The notes: generated from the sequence alone by a model not told the origin. Shown: positions 17,271-26,888, counted from the stretch's first letter. The stretch: 64,000 nucleotides of DNA from Ligilactobacillus araffinosus DSM 20653 (GCF_001435375.1 NZ_AYYZ01000008.1:28394-92393), one strand, 5' to 3'. Made by a program: numbers and translations.

Positions 17271-18362
17271 CTAGTGTTTGCTTTTGAATAAAGTTGCAAG
17301 TTTAGCAGCCGTTTCTTCATCAATTGAATCTGCAAAATTGCCAACTTCATTATTTTCTTGTTTCTGCGTTTCGGCATTGATTTGAGCTTGTTCTTTGACG
17401 GCTTCAACAACCTTTTTTTCAGCCGTTTCAATGGGATTGATTGGTAATGTTCCCCCAGCTGAATCGGCATGGCCGCCGCCGTTGAAATATTTGGTCGCAA
17501 ATTCAGCTACGTCAAGTTTGCCATTGCTCCGAAGTGATACACTATGAGCATCGATCACCAAGGCGGCATCAACATCATGTTGTTGAAGCAGGGCGTGAGC
17601 AATTTCTGATTTAAAGTCGCTTGCATAAACTACTCCAAATGAGTGGTCATCAATCGAAAATTCAATAACGTTTTTTAAATGTTTATCAAGATAACGTTGA
17701 CGGCGACCGTTTAAAGTATTGATCAATAGGGTATTTTGATTTCGATACTGTTCCCATCCCATTTGATAAACAGTGCTAACAAACGATTCTGATTGGCTCA
17801 GAGGGTAAAACCAAAAAAGCTGATTTAATTCATCTGCGGCTTTGCGTTCAGCAGTGCACATATTGGGATCATTTTGCCAATCCCAGGTGTCATATGCGCG
17901 AATGAGTTCAACAATTGTTTGTAATTCCTGCTGGCGCGCCGTTGAAACATTAGCAAAATTGACCTGTTTGCTGACCCAGTCCCACACTAAGCTGACCGCA
18001 CTTGGATTAATTGCCGGATTAGAAGGAAGAATACAGTTGCTGGCGTATTGCTTTCGGAGTTCTTCCTCACTTTCATGGTGATCAAAAATTAACCAGTGGT
18101 TAGCAAAGTGCTGTTCAAGTTGCTGAAATGAATAATCATTATCAGGAGTCATGTCCATAATATAAATGTCACTATATTTTTGGATATCAGGTTGTCGGAA
18201 AAAATGTTCAAGTTTTTGATCAAGTTTTCCGGCAGAGCATGTCGTTAAATCAAACGTCACATTACTAAATAATTCAGGCTGAAGCGCTTTTAGAAGTAAC
18301 GGAGCTCCAAATCCATCCAAATCATTATGGGAGATTAATTTAATGTACTGTTGCTTTTTCAA
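17271..18362 (-). CDS. DHH-family phosphoesterase, NrnB-like
   Basis: 363 residues. The catalytic domain shows SHNDLDGFGAP (11-21), DMTPD (70-74) and DHH (94-96), the metal ligands of the DHH superfamily. The C-terminal DHHA1 domain has GGGH (about 294-297) for substrate binding. The SHxDLDGxG form resembles NrnB (oligoribonuclease/nano-RNase, cAMP/cGMP phosphodiesterase-like) more than NrnA. Degradation of short RNA or cyclic-dinucleotide products is likely. GAGGAATAAG precedes the ATG. An extended -10 on the reverse strand (TGCTATAAT, about 18407-18415) may drive it and def. Confidence 0.82.
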   Translation of the reverse strand: MKKQQYIKLISHNDLDGFGAPLLLKALQPELFSNVTFDLTTCSAGKLDQKLEHFFRQPDIQKYSDIYIMDMTPDNDYSFQQLEQHFANHWLIFDHHESEEELRKQYASNCILPSNPAINPSAVSLVWDWVSKQVNFANVSTARQQELQTIVELIRAYDTWDWQNDPNMCTAERKAADELNQLFWFYPLSQSESFVSTVYQMGWEQYRNQNTLLINTLNGRRQRYLDKHLKNVIEFSIDDHSFGVVYASDFKSEIAHALLQQHDVDAALVIDAHSVSLRSNGKLDVAEFATKYFNGGGHADSAGGTLPINPIETAEKKVVEAVKEQAQINAETQKQENNEVGNFADSIDEETAAKLATLFKSKH

Positions 18363-18433
18363 TCTTATTCCTCGAATTTCTAATTTACTAATCTAAAATC
18401 ATGCTAATTATAGCATAAACCGGCTCTGCTAGT

Positions 18434-18462
18434 TTGACGATTATTGCTAATTTGGGTATCAT
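18434..18462 (+). promoter_or_regulatory. Promoter of the acyltransferase/GT8 cluster
   Basis: TTGACG (18434-18439), 17-base spacer, TATCAT (18457-18462), divergent from the DHH gene and upstream of the gene at 18506. Confidence 0.6.
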
Positions 18463-18505
18463 ACTTAAAAGGAGAATAGGCTGAATTTAAGGACGGGATC
18501 GGGAT

Positions 18506-19279
18506 TTGATAAAGAAAAAAGTTCAGTATTTTACTGAATTTAATCAAGATTTAGTTGAAAATGCTGATCAAAGTTATCGGCTTAGCGATAACTATCAATG
18601 GATTCGAACAGATTGGAGATTTAAGGCTATAGCTTCTAGTGTATCGGTATTGGCGAAGGTTTTTGGATATGGGTTTTGCAAATTTTTTTTAAAACAACGA
18701 TTTGTAAACTTAGATATCCTGAAGCCTTACCGAAACCAGGGCTATTTTATTTATGCTAATCACACACAACCAGTTGGTGATGTTTTTTTGCCAATGTTAG
18801 CTGGAGGTGCACGCCGGTATTATGCGATTTGCGCTCAGGCAAATTTAGGTGTTCCGGTAGTGGGGCCGCTTTTACCATATGGTGGCGCATTACCGATACC
18901 AAGTGATATTCATCAATTACCAAAGCTTATTGAAGCAGTTGATTATCATATTAATCGAGGCGATTTTATCACGATTTATCCAGAAGCACATGTATGGCCG
19001 TATTATTCAAAAATTCGTCCGTTTTCAGAAGCTGCCTTTCATTTTCCGGTTACAGTAAATGCTCCAACATTTACAATGACGAATACATATCAAGTTGCTA
19101 AATGGGGAAGACGTCCGCAAATGGTTACTTATATTGATGGTCCTTTTTATCCTGATAAAACTTTAGCACGAAAAGCGCGTCAACAAAAATTAATGCATGA
19201 TGTTGAAGTGATGATGAAGAAAAGGGCAATGTTAAGCAATGTTGAGTATATTAAGTATGTGAAACGAAAGGAAAAGTGA
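18506..19279 (+). CDS. Lysophospholipid/glycerol-phosphate acyltransferase family protein, first copy
   Basis: 257 residues of the PlsC-like acyltransferase family, which moves acyl chains to lipid hydroxyls at the membrane. The catalytic block is ANHTQPVGD; His and Asp are separated by five residues instead of the usual four. Block III appears as TIYPEAHVWPYY in place of FPEGTRS. A hydrophobic stretch at about 43-62 may anchor it. The only in-frame start after the upstream stop is TTG at 18506. It opens a cluster with a GT8 enzyme and a second acyltransferase, which suggests a membrane or wall glycolipid pathway (inference). Confidence 0.8.
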   Translation: MIKKKVQYFTEFNQDLVENADQSYRLSDNYQWIRTDWRFKAIASSVSVLAKVFGYGFCKFFLKQRFVNLDILKPYRNQGYFIYANHTQPVGDVFLPMLAGGARRYYAICAQANLGVPVVGPLLPYGGALPIPSDIHQLPKLIEAVDYHINRGDFITIYPEAHVWPYYSKIRPFSEAAFHFPVTVNAPTFTMTNTYQVAKWGRRPQMVTYIDGPFYPDKTLARKARQQKLMHDVEVMMKKRAMLSNVEYIKYVKRKEK

Positions 19280-19289
19280 CAATAACGGG

Positions 19290-20120
19290 ATGAATCTTTT
19301 ATATTGCGGTGATCAAAATATTCAGGATGGATTGCTGATTTCAATTTTGTCACTGCTGAAACATGTATCTGAAGAACTTCATATTTACATCATGACAATG
19401 GACCTTCATACTGTAAAAAAGGATTACCATGCAATTTCTGAACAGGCAATTGTATTTCTTAATCAGGTGGTTCAACGGCAAAATTCGGCAAGTTTCGTAA
19501 AGCGGTTTGATTGTACATCAATGTTTACTAATCAATTGCCGCGTAAAAATATGGAAACGCGGTTTACTCCATATGCAATGCTGCGGTTATTTGCCGATCA
19601 ACTTGATTTGCCTGAACGATTGTTATATTTAGACAGTGACGTAGTTTGTCACCGGGATCCAACGGAATTTTATTATCAAGACCTTAAGAACGTTGAGTTA
19701 GTTGGCGTACTTGATTACTACGGAAGATGGTTTTTTCATCATAGCCTCACCCATTTGGATTATATCAATTCAGGGGTTTTACTACTTAATATGAAAAAAA
19801 TCCACCAAACAGGATTATTTGAACGAGCTCGCAAACGCTGTGAAAATCACTGGATGTTTATGCCAGACCAATCGGCCCTCAATAAATTGGCTGAAAAAAA
19901 ACGGATCGTTCCACGAAAATATAATGAACAGCATAAACTTCATGCAGATACTGTCTTTCAGCATTTCACAACAAGCTTTAAATTTTTCCCATTGTTCAAG
20001 ATCCAAACAATCAAACCATGGGAAGTTAATCAGGTTCATCAAGTTTTGGGAATTCACGCATATGATGATATTTTAAATGAATATCAACAGCTTGTCCCCG
20101 AGTTGACAAAGAGTGAATAA
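19290..20120 (+). CDS. Glycosyltransferase family 8 protein
   Basis: 276 residues with retaining GT-A hallmarks of family 8: nucleotide-binding start MNLLYCGDQNIQDGLLISILSLL, the metal-binding DSD in LLYLDSDVVCHRD (about 115-117), YINSGVLLLNM and MPDQSALN. Such enzymes add hexose from UDP-sugars to lipids, wall polymers or proteins. Sited between two acyltransferases, it probably acts on a membrane-linked acceptor. No transmembrane segment is evident. Confidence 0.88.
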   Translation: MNLLYCGDQNIQDGLLISILSLLKHVSEELHIYIMTMDLHTVKKDYHAISEQAIVFLNQVVQRQNSASFVKRFDCTSMFTNQLPRKNMETRFTPYAMLRLFADQLDLPERLLYLDSDVVCHRDPTEFYYQDLKNVELVGVLDYYGRWFFHHSLTHLDYINSGVLLLNMKKIHQTGLFERARKRCENHWMFMPDQSALNKLAEKKRIVPRKYNEQHKLHADTVFQHFTTSFKFFPLFKIQTIKPWEVNQVHQVLGIHAYDDILNEYQQLVPELTKSE

Positions 20121-20170
20121 ATCATAAGGTTATTCGCTAACGAAATTTGGATAAGGAGAATGAATTAGAA

Positions 20171-21052
20171 ATGTTAATTTTTCCAAATCGGGATCAAGTA
20201 ATTGAAAATATCAAGCAAAATGTTAAGGACGGAAACTTCAACAAGAAGGTTGAAGTTGATGATCCGCAAATGACAAATCAACAACGGCTTGAGTTAATTA
20301 GTAAATACTTTGATCGCCGAAAAACCTTTTTTGGAAAGGTTGAAAATATAATTGCACGAACAATTTATCGGGCAGTTACCTGGGCTGAAAATACTAAGAC
20401 GGAAATTGTTGGTTGGGAAAACCTTAAGGGCCTTGATCCTCATAAAGGAGCGGTAATTACCAGCAATCACTTTAACCCGTTGGAAAATACGATTATTCGC
20501 AAGATGACGCAAAAGCTTCATAAAAGATTGTATATCGTAAGCCAAGATACTAATTTTGGAATGAAAGGTTTAGTGGGTTTTTTGCTGAATAATGTTGACA
20601 TTATTCCATTAAATACGAGCATTGAGTATTTAGGACGAACTTTTCCCAAATTAATAAAGCAAACAATCAATGCTGGAAATTATATTTTAATTTATCCTGA
20701 AGAAGAAATGTGGTTTAATTATCGAAAACCGCGTCCATTTAAACGCGGGACATATTATTATGCGGCTCAGGCAGGAGCTCCAATTATTTCTTGCTTTGTT
20801 GAGCTTCATGATCTTGAAAGCTTTGAACCCAACGCTAAAGGAAAAATTCATCGAGTAAAAGCTAAATTGCATATTCTACCGGTGATTTATCCTGATCCAC
20901 ACCAATCAGCCCGTGAAAATAGTATCTGTATGATGCAACAGGATTATGAGCAAAAGAAAGCAGCGTATGAAAAAGCATATGGAAAGAAATTAACATATGA
21001 TTTTCATCCAGAAGATATTGCCGGATGGGTTGGACCTCAAGATAAAAAATAA
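20171..21052 (+). CDS. Lysophospholipid/glycerol-phosphate acyltransferase family protein, second copy
   Basis: 293 residues from the ATG at 20171; AAGGAG (20153-20158) lies upstream of it but downstream of the earlier TTG at 20147, which is therefore rejected. The catalytic block is SNHFNPLEN, with Glu in place of the usual Asp of HxxxxD. Block III is ILIYPEEEMWFNYRKPRPFKRG. It is clearly related to the gene at 18506 but not close. A role in acylating a glycolipid is inferred from the cluster. Confidence 0.8.
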   Translation: MLIFPNRDQVIENIKQNVKDGNFNKKVEVDDPQMTNQQRLELISKYFDRRKTFFGKVENIIARTIYRAVTWAENTKTEIVGWENLKGLDPHKGAVITSNHFNPLENTIIRKMTQKLHKRLYIVSQDTNFGMKGLVGFLLNNVDIIPLNTSIEYLGRTFPKLIKQTINAGNYILIYPEEEMWFNYRKPRPFKRGTYYYAAQAGAPIISCFVELHDLESFEPNAKGKIHRVKAKLHILPVIYPDPHQSARENSICMMQQDYEQKKAAYEKAYGKKLTYDFHPEDIAGWVGPQDKK

Positions 21053-21066
21053 AGGAGTATGGATCA

Positions 21067-21771
21067 ATGAAAAAATGTCCGCAGTGTGGGTTTGAAAATC
21101 AACCGCATAATCAGTTTTGCAAACAATGTGGGGCTAAGTTAACAGCTGATGAAAATCAACCGATGACGCGGGAAGCTGCGAAGGAGAAGAATAGCAAACA
21201 AAAGCGCAAAGTAATCTATCTTGTAATTGCAATTATTTTAATTTTAATTCTTGTGCTTTTTGGAATTGCTCAAGCAACGGGCAAACATTCGTCTAAGTTA
21301 TCTTCTTCGGATACCTCTAAAACGGAGAAAAAAGTTTCCTCGACTGCAAAGGAAGCGCCCAGGTCGCCGGCTTCGACGTCTGCAAATGTTGCAAGTTCTA
21401 GTTCAGAAAGACAAACGACAGTTCAAACCATGCCGGACGTTGATACCAAAAATTTGACGACCCATCAAGTTAATAGGTGGGTGTATGCTAATATCATGGC
21501 GGACTGGAATAAGAATAATACGAATGAACCGCCGTTGACGTCGGCTGATCAGGATGCATTTATTTTTAATCAAAGTACCGATGATCAGGGATGCGTCGAA
21601 ATTCAAGTTCAAGAAAATCATCAAAGTGCATTTATGAAGAGCATTCATGCTTATCCGGAATCTACTCCGACAATTGGATGGTATCGAATCAACGCTCAAG
21701 GATACTTACAAGAAGGAACTCCTGGAAGTGACAATTGGAATACAATTGCACAAAACTATCAGGAACCGTAA
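21067..21771 (+). CDS. Zinc-ribbon membrane-anchored protein with exposed C-terminal domain
   Basis: 234 residues. An N-terminal zinc ribbon (CPQCGF at 4-9 and CKQCGA at 18-23) is cytoplasmic, followed by one transmembrane segment (about 49-68), a Ser/Thr/Lys-rich linker and an extracellular domain of about 100 residues (VNRWVYANIMADWNK, IGWYRINAQGYLQEG). Such zinc-ribbon plus exposed-domain proteins are common in lactobacilli, with no agreed function. It is the last gene of the acyltransferase/GT8 run, 14 bases behind, with AAAGGAG before the ATG. Confidence 0.8.
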   Translation: MKKCPQCGFENQPHNQFCKQCGAKLTADENQPMTREAAKEKNSKQKRKVIYLVIAIILILILVLFGIAQATGKHSSKLSSSDTSKTEKKVSSTAKEAPRSPASTSANVASSSSERQTTVQTMPDVDTKNLTTHQVNRWVYANIMADWNKNNTNEPPLTSADQDAFIFNQSTDDQGCVEIQVQENHQSAFMKSIHAYPESTPTIGWYRINAQGYLQEGTPGSDNWNTIAQNYQEP

Positions 21772-21782
21772 TTTTAACAATC

Positions 21783-21815
21783 AAAAAAAGCTTGCCAAGA
21801 TTGGCAAGCTTTTTT
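21783..21815. terminator. Bidirectional terminator before kup
   Basis: Long perfect stem AAAAAAAGCTTGCCAA / TTGGCAAGCTTTTTT with loop GA, between convergent genes. Confidence 0.93.
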
Positions 21816-21829
21816 ATTCATTCAAACAA

Positions 21830-23851
21830 TTATTTTTCAGATTCATCTGGAAGTTCAGCGTTGATGATCTTTTGCTGGTTAACAAACGGCATTTGCCGCT
21901 TCTTTAAGTAAAGCGGAACACGTTCAACCTTCACGTCACTAAACTCAAGCCCGAACCATTGAACCGGACTGGTTGAATGGTTCTGTAACCAGATCCGTGA
22001 TGAAATCAAGAACCGTTTCCACGGTGAAAGATTGGTGTTTGGTGAAAGCAATTCCCGAATCAAAACGAAGACAAAGTCGCCGACTTTCCGGCCAGGAGTT
22101 GTGGTGTATTCTTGTGGTTGTTCGTCGATGACTCCTTGGTCCATCAAGTCGTTGACGATTTGCCGTAAGTAAAGATTCAAACTATGATTCGATTTGAATC
22201 CAAGGTAAAGTTGTAAGTTAACAACGTTACGGGTCCCCATCATATCAACCGTATAGTAGTTAGTATATGGTTCATTTGTAGTATTGATTGTTACAAACCA
22301 GTATACTTTGGCCCGTTTAGGTTGTTTATCTAAAATCGAGTATAGAATCTCTCGTTTAACCTTGTGATTAGGTTTAACCTTAGCTAGCATGATTAAGTTA
22401 CTCATATATAATGGAATACTTTCATCTTGTGAAAGGGCAACAAGTTGATCAACGTAATCATCTAAACAAACCTCTTCAGTAGCATCCATTAAGTCATCAC
22501 GAACGCGGTTACCGTAATACCAGATAACCATGATAAAGATCAGAACGGCTGTAATTAATGCTGTTACGTAACCACCGTGAACAAATTTAACTAAACTTGA
22601 AATGAAGAAGATGGTTTCGATCGAACCGAAAAACAGTAGGCACATTAATGCAAGCGGCGTTGACCATCGTCCGCGAATGTATTCAAACAGCAAGAATGTC
22701 GTCATTAACATTGTTAACGTGATTGCTAATCCATAAGCTGCTTCCATGTGTTCAGATGTTCTGAAGAAGAAGACAATGCTTAAGGTAATTGCACACAGAA
22801 TCCAGTTAACAACTCCGATGTAGATTTGGCCCTTCAACACATTCGGGTGGTAAACCTTTAACCGTGGTAGAATCTTCAATCCAATTGCTTCTTCAACTAA
22901 AGTGTATGAACCGGTGATCAAGGCTTGAGAAGCGATGATTGCAGCTAGGGTTGCAATAACAACCCCGACAAGGTAAACCGAGTGCGGAAGCATATCATAA
23001 AACGGATTGATGTTTGACGTTACGGTTTGGTGTTTGATTTGGTGAATAATCCAAGCACCTTGACCGAAGTAGTTTAAAATCAATGACAGGTAAACAAATG
23101 GCCAGGTAATATAAACGTTTCGCCGACCAACGTGGCCCATATCTGAGTATAAGGCTTCTGCCCCAGTAGTTGCCAAGAAAATACTTCCTAAAATAAAAAT
23201 ACCCATTTTATTGTGAGGACTGAAAAGAACCTGCAATCCATAGATGGGGTTTAGTGCTCGTAAAACGGTTAAATCCTTACACATATTAGCAAACCCGAAT
23301 ACAGCAAGAAAACCGAACCAGAATACCATAACGATTCCAAAGGTTTTCCCAATTGAACTAGTTCCTAATCGTTGAACAAGAAAAAGGATCAGCAGGATTG
23401 TGATTGTAATCAAAACAACATCATTTTGATTAGTAACGGGAATGACGTTACCAAACTTAAATCCTTTTAGCCCTTCAATTGCGGTTGTAACAGTAACGGC
23501 TGGGGTTAATGTCCCATCTGCAAGGATTGCAGCTCCTCCAATTAAAGCGGGAATAATCAGCCATTTAGCCCTTTTTTTTACAAGAGCATAAAGAGCAAAA
23601 ATTCCTCCTTCACCGTGGTTATCGGCGCGCATTGCAATTACGACGTATTTGATAGTTGTAATAATCATTAACGTCCAGAAAATTAATGATAAGCAGCCAA
23701 TAATATAATTTGGAGTTACATGTGTTACTCCGCCTTGATCGCCGATAAGAGCGTTCATAACATACAAGGGGGATGTTCCGATATCACCATAAACAATTCC
23801 TAAGGTAATAATGGCTCCCAAGAAGTATTCTTTGCCATATTTCTTTAACAA
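21830..23851 (-). CDS. kup: KUP/HAK-type potassium uptake protein
   Basis: 673 residues from a TTG start with AGGAGG nine bases upstream. KUP proteins import K+ with protons across the membrane. The N-terminal GIVYGDIGTSPLYVMNAL is the family signature; about twelve hydrophobic segments fill residues 10-450; the C-terminal about 200 residues are a cytoplasmic domain. DGTLTPAVTV and the GAEALYSDMGHVG block are also visible. It is a single-gene unit. No c-di-AMP riboswitch is apparent upstream. Confidence 0.96.
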   Translation of the reverse strand: MLKKYGKEYFLGAIITLGIVYGDIGTSPLYVMNALIGDQGGVTHVTPNYIIGCLSLIFWTLMIITTIKYVVIAMRADNHGEGGIFALYALVKKRAKWLIIPALIGGAAILADGTLTPAVTVTTAIEGLKGFKFGNVIPVTNQNDVVLITITILLILFLVQRLGTSSIGKTFGIVMVFWFGFLAVFGFANMCKDLTVLRALNPIYGLQVLFSPHNKMGIFILGSIFLATTGAEALYSDMGHVGRRNVYITWPFVYLSLILNYFGQGAWIIHQIKHQTVTSNINPFYDMLPHSVYLVGVVIATLAAIIASQALITGSYTLVEEAIGLKILPRLKVYHPNVLKGQIYIGVVNWILCAITLSIVFFFRTSEHMEAAYGLAITLTMLMTTFLLFEYIRGRWSTPLALMCLLFFGSIETIFFISSLVKFVHGGYVTALITAVLIFIMVIWYYGNRVRDDLMDATEEVCLDDYVDQLVALSQDESIPLYMSNLIMLAKVKPNHKVKREILYSILDKQPKRAKVYWFVTINTTNEPYTNYYTVDMMGTRNVVNLQLYLGFKSNHSLNLYLRQIVNDLMDQGVIDEQPQEYTTTPGRKVGDFVFVLIRELLSPNTNLSPWKRFLISSRIWLQNHSTSPVQWFGLEFSDVKVERVPLYLKKRQMPFVNQQKIINAELPDESEK

Positions 23852-23896
23852 AGTAATTTTCCTCCTTATGGATATAAGAATAATTGCATATATTTA

Positions 23897-23935
23897 AATT
23901 AATTAAACAAAAGGTATCATAACGAATATGATACC
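23897..23935 (-). terminator. Terminator of the dedA-ybaN operon
   Basis: Perfect 9-bp stem GGTATCATA / TATGATACC (23913-23935), followed on the reverse strand by TTTTGTTTAATTAATT. It lies between ybaN and kup and could also attenuate read-through into kup. On the forward strand it also has a T-run. Confidence 0.7.
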
Positions 23936-24061
23936 ATTTTTTTTGATATTTTCGCTGTTTTTTACGAATTGTTATTTTCTTGTAATGTAAAAAAGATTGA
24001 CAAAATAATAAAAAAATAATAATGAAGCATTGAATTTTTTCAAAGTTCATTATTATTAAAT

Positions 24062-24334
24062 TTAATGATGCCAATGCTGCGTAATTCGCTGTAAAAAAGG
24101 ATGTTGCGCGATAATTTGAGTACATTTACGTTCAAACTTTAAAATGTACTTTTGGTAAAAATTACGTTCTCGAATCCAGCGATGGAATTTAGGTGCGCCT
24201 TTAGATAAACAGAAAAACGCAATAATTAAAAATGGAATTTGAGGAATAACTGGTAAAACAATTCCAATTATACCGAGAATAAAGAAGATTGCAGCAACGA
24301 TCAGCCAGCATGTTTTCTTTGCATATGATGTCAT
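24062..24334 (-). CDS. YbaN/DUF454 family inner-membrane protein
   Basis: 90 residues with two hydrophobic segments (about 9-27 and 31-48) and the family block GIIGIVLPVIPQIPFLIIAFFCLSKGAPKFHRWI. The family is widespread and of unknown function. Its ATG overlaps the dedA stop (ATGA), so the two are translationally coupled. Confidence 0.85.
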   Translation of the reverse strand: MTSYAKKTCWLIVAAIFFILGIIGIVLPVIPQIPFLIIAFFCLSKGAPKFHRWIRERNFYQKYILKFERKCTQIIAQHPFLQRITQHWHH

Positions 24335-24948
24335 TTAATGCTCCTTTTGGTTTTTCGCCGATAAATTAAATACCCACATCCAATAATAATGATTACAAGT
24401 AAAAGCAAAATAAAACTATATTTTTCAATCAAAACAGAAAAGTTTTCCCATGATGCGCCAGCAAATCTGCCAATCAAGATTAAAACGGCATTCCAAATTA
24501 AAGAACCACCAGCGGTAAAAAGCAAAAATTTCTTGATTGAAAATTCAGCCATTCCAGCAGGAACCGAAATTAAACTTCGAATAACTGGAAGAAATCTTCC
24601 CCAAAACGCAGTTGAACTTCCATGCTGTTCAAAAAAATGTTGTGCCTTTTTAAGATGTGCCATTTTAAAATGAAGAATTTTTCCCCATTTTCCATTGATC
24701 AGCTGTTCTAATCTTTCAAAGGAAATTAATTTTCCTAAAAGATAAAGGATAATTGCGCCAATTAACGCTCCAATCGTTGATGCGATAATTAATCCTCCGA
24801 GATTCAAGTGAGCTGACAGTGATAAAAAACCACTAAAAGTTAAAATAACCTCAGATGGAATCGGCGGAAAAATATTTTCAACGGCAATTAAGATAGCCAC
24901 CGCAAAGTAGCCATAATTACTGATAAAATCAATGATTGTTGTGTTCAT
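24331..24948 (-). CDS. DedA-family membrane protein
   Basis: 205 residues, about five hydrophobic segments. DedA proteins are membrane transporters; members flip undecaprenyl phosphate or phosphatidylethanolamine and support envelope and proton-motive-force homeostasis. The N-terminal re-entrant part has ENIFPPIPSEVIL with the conserved Glu; the second has FWGRFLPVIRSLISVPAGMAEFS with both conserved arginines. AAAGGA precedes the ATG. First gene of a two-gene operon with ybaN. Confidence 0.92.
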   Translation of the reverse strand: MNTTIIDFISNYGYFAVAILIAVENIFPPIPSEVILTFSGFLSLSAHLNLGGLIIASTIGALIGAIILYLLGKLISFERLEQLINGKWGKILHFKMAHLKKAQHFFEQHGSSTAFWGRFLPVIRSLISVPAGMAEFSIKKFLLFTAGGSLIWNAVLILIGRFAGASWENFSVLIEKYSFILLLLVIIIIGCGYLIYRRKTKRSIK

Positions 24949-25032
24949 AGAAATCCTTTCATTACTAAAGTATTGATAGTGTACCTGAATTGGCGTTAAA
25001 AAGCGAGTAGAAAAAACGAATTTAATAAAAAA

Positions 25033-25068
25033 CCAAAAAAGAGGTCATGACTTTAGTCATGGCCTCTT
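25033..25068 (-). terminator. Terminator after oleate hydratase gene
   Basis: On the reverse strand, stem AAGAGGCCATGAC / GTCATGACCTCTT with loop TAAA and TTTTTTGG behind it. Confidence 0.88.
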
Positions 25069-25091
25069 AAATATCAAAATTGATTTAAATG

Positions 25092-26786
25092 TTAATCGAA
25101 CATCCGCTTGGCAGCCTTCATTAAGGTTACCGGATCATGGTCATATCGCGGTGTCTTAACAAGCTTTGAGTCAGGAACACCGGCAAAGTGGAAGGCGGCA
25201 ATTTCACCAGAACGAACGGCACTTTCTTCGGTGAAGATCATTTGATATGGTTGTTCGACAAATTCACCGGTGAATGCCAAGTTTGTTGAAAAGTCTGGAA
25301 TTACCTTTGGCCGATCAGTCTTTGCTCGGTTGTTGAAAAGGGCAGAAGCGTATGGCATGTATACAGGAATACAGTTAATGACGCTTTCAAGAATTTGATC
25401 TTTCTTCTTCATAATATTCGTTGGTCCAGGATCAACTTTTGAAAGTTGCCCAAGCAATTCTTCGAGCATTTCTTTCCCGGTCATCTTGATGTATTGCTTG
25501 TGAACAAATTCACCTTCACGCCGCGGATATAAGAAGTAACCCCAAATAACCGTTTCATTTGGCTTTTGCGTTGTGAAGTGCGGCTGGTGGTGAACCACGA
25601 TCGACATGTTAACGTCTTTTTGACCTAACGGGGTAATCGGTTCGGTTGAAATAAATGAATTCAATGCATTTCCAGGAACCTGGTTGGTGATCCGGGTAAT
25701 TTCATTGATCAAAGTATGATCCTTCGTTGTCAACGTGAAACTTACCCATTCGGATGCGTCTCGGTCAGCAAAGAATTTATCTGGATTACCAAGGTTGTAG
25801 AAGTGTTCAGTTGCTTGTTTCCAAAGCGACGAAGCTGCGCCGTAATCTGGATTTTCAGGAGCAGGCGTATTGTAGTCACCCAACGTTGCGGAATCAGTAA
25901 TTGAACCGTTGGTAAAGAAGATGGCGGTTTCATCATCAATGGCAACGTGTTCTTCAAGTCCGCTGTCAGTATTTAACATCTTTAACCCAGTAACCGTAAT
26001 TTCATCTTGCATCTTGGTGTCCTTAAATTCAAAGGCAGTTACCCGCCGGTTCATTATAAATTTGCACCCTGCGCCTTCAAGGTATTTGATTAACGGAAGC
26101 ATGATACTTTCAAACTGGTTGTAACGTGTCCGGTTGACCCCAACGAGGTGTTCGATTTGGGTGAATTCATAAATCATTTGGTGCATATAGCGCCGTAATT
26201 CTTGAGCAGATGATTGGGTTCGGAATGCAAAGGTTGTTTCCCACATGTACCAGAAATTAGTTTGGAAAATGTGGGGATCGTCCTTGAAGTATTCGGCAAT
26301 TGAAACGTTATCAAGTTTCGTTTCTTCATCATCCCGCATTAAGATCAACTTGGTCAGTAATAGCCGATCCGTATTGTTCAATCCTAATTTATGACCATCG
26401 ACGATGCCTTTTCCGCCTTGAAGAAGTCGCGCTACATCATAAGTCCGATGTTGAGCATCAAAATCACGGGTATCTTCAGCGGCGGTCATTCCAGGTTCCG
26501 TAACTGATGGAATCCGGTCTAGTAAGTCCATTAAATCAACGTATGTCCGGTAGTTTAACATCCGACCGCCCCGTGCAATAAACCCCTTTGTATTTTCCAT
26601 AGGGTGATTTTTATTCCAGTATTCGGTGGCAGCTTCTGAAGCGGTTGAACCATCATTTGAACCATGCTTATCGAGCGCATAGAAAGTAATATCTTCAGGG
26701 TTCCAGTGACCTTCTTGAATTAAGTAGACCGCTGCAGCCATGTTGGCGATTCCAGCACCGATCATTACAGCTTTGCTTTTAATCAT
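25092..26786 (-). CDS. ohyA: Oleate hydratase
   Basis: 564 residues, the usual length of this FAD enzyme, which adds water to the cis-9 bond of oleic and linoleic acid to give 10-hydroxy acids and so detoxifies free fatty acids. The dinucleotide fold is MIGAGIANMAAAVYLIQEG (8-26); the FAD-contacting loop is GFIARGGRMLNYRTYVDLMDL, and the family blocks NFWYMWETTFAFRTQSSAQELRRYM and NVLGQ-like C-terminal PFNEQP equivalents (FVEQPYQMIFTEESAVRSGE) are present. AGGAGGG precedes the ATG. TATAAT on the reverse strand (26826-26831) and two cre-like boxes suggest catabolite control. Confidence 0.95.
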   Translation of the reverse strand: MIKSKAVMIGAGIANMAAAVYLIQEGHWNPEDITFYALDKHGSNDGSTASEAATEYWNKNHPMENTKGFIARGGRMLNYRTYVDLMDLLDRIPSVTEPGMTAAEDTRDFDAQHRTYDVARLLQGGKGIVDGHKLGLNNTDRLLLTKLILMRDDEETKLDNVSIAEYFKDDPHIFQTNFWYMWETTFAFRTQSSAQELRRYMHQMIYEFTQIEHLVGVNRTRYNQFESIMLPLIKYLEGAGCKFIMNRRVTAFEFKDTKMQDEITVTGLKMLNTDSGLEEHVAIDDETAIFFTNGSITDSATLGDYNTPAPENPDYGAASSLWKQATEHFYNLGNPDKFFADRDASEWVSFTLTTKDHTLINEITRITNQVPGNALNSFISTEPITPLGQKDVNMSIVVHHQPHFTTQKPNETVIWGYFLYPRREGEFVHKQYIKMTGKEMLEELLGQLSKVDPGPTNIMKKKDQILESVINCIPVYMPYASALFNNRAKTDRPKVIPDFSTNLAFTGEFVEQPYQMIFTEESAVRSGEIAAFHFAGVPDSKLVKTPRYDHDPVTLMKAAKRMFD

Positions 26787-26806
26787 GCAAATCCCTCCTA
26801 AAATGT

Positions 26807-26820
26807 TGTTAACGATTACA
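26807..26820 (+). promoter_or_regulatory. cre-like box over the ohyA transcription start
   Basis: TGTTAACGATTACA fits the CcpA consensus TGWAANCGNTNWCA at 13 of 14 positions. It lies just downstream of the reverse-strand -10 box at 26826-26831, where CcpA binding would repress. Confidence 0.5.
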
Positions 26821-26888
26821 TTTATATTATACTATGTTAGATCAATTTTTGTTGATTTTAAGTTTTAAGACTCTTTAAAATCCACGAA

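Noticed and set aside
23852..24061. c-di-AMP riboswitch upstream of kup
   Set aside because: The region is AT-rich with one simple terminator hairpin; the conserved blocks of the ydaO class are not seen.
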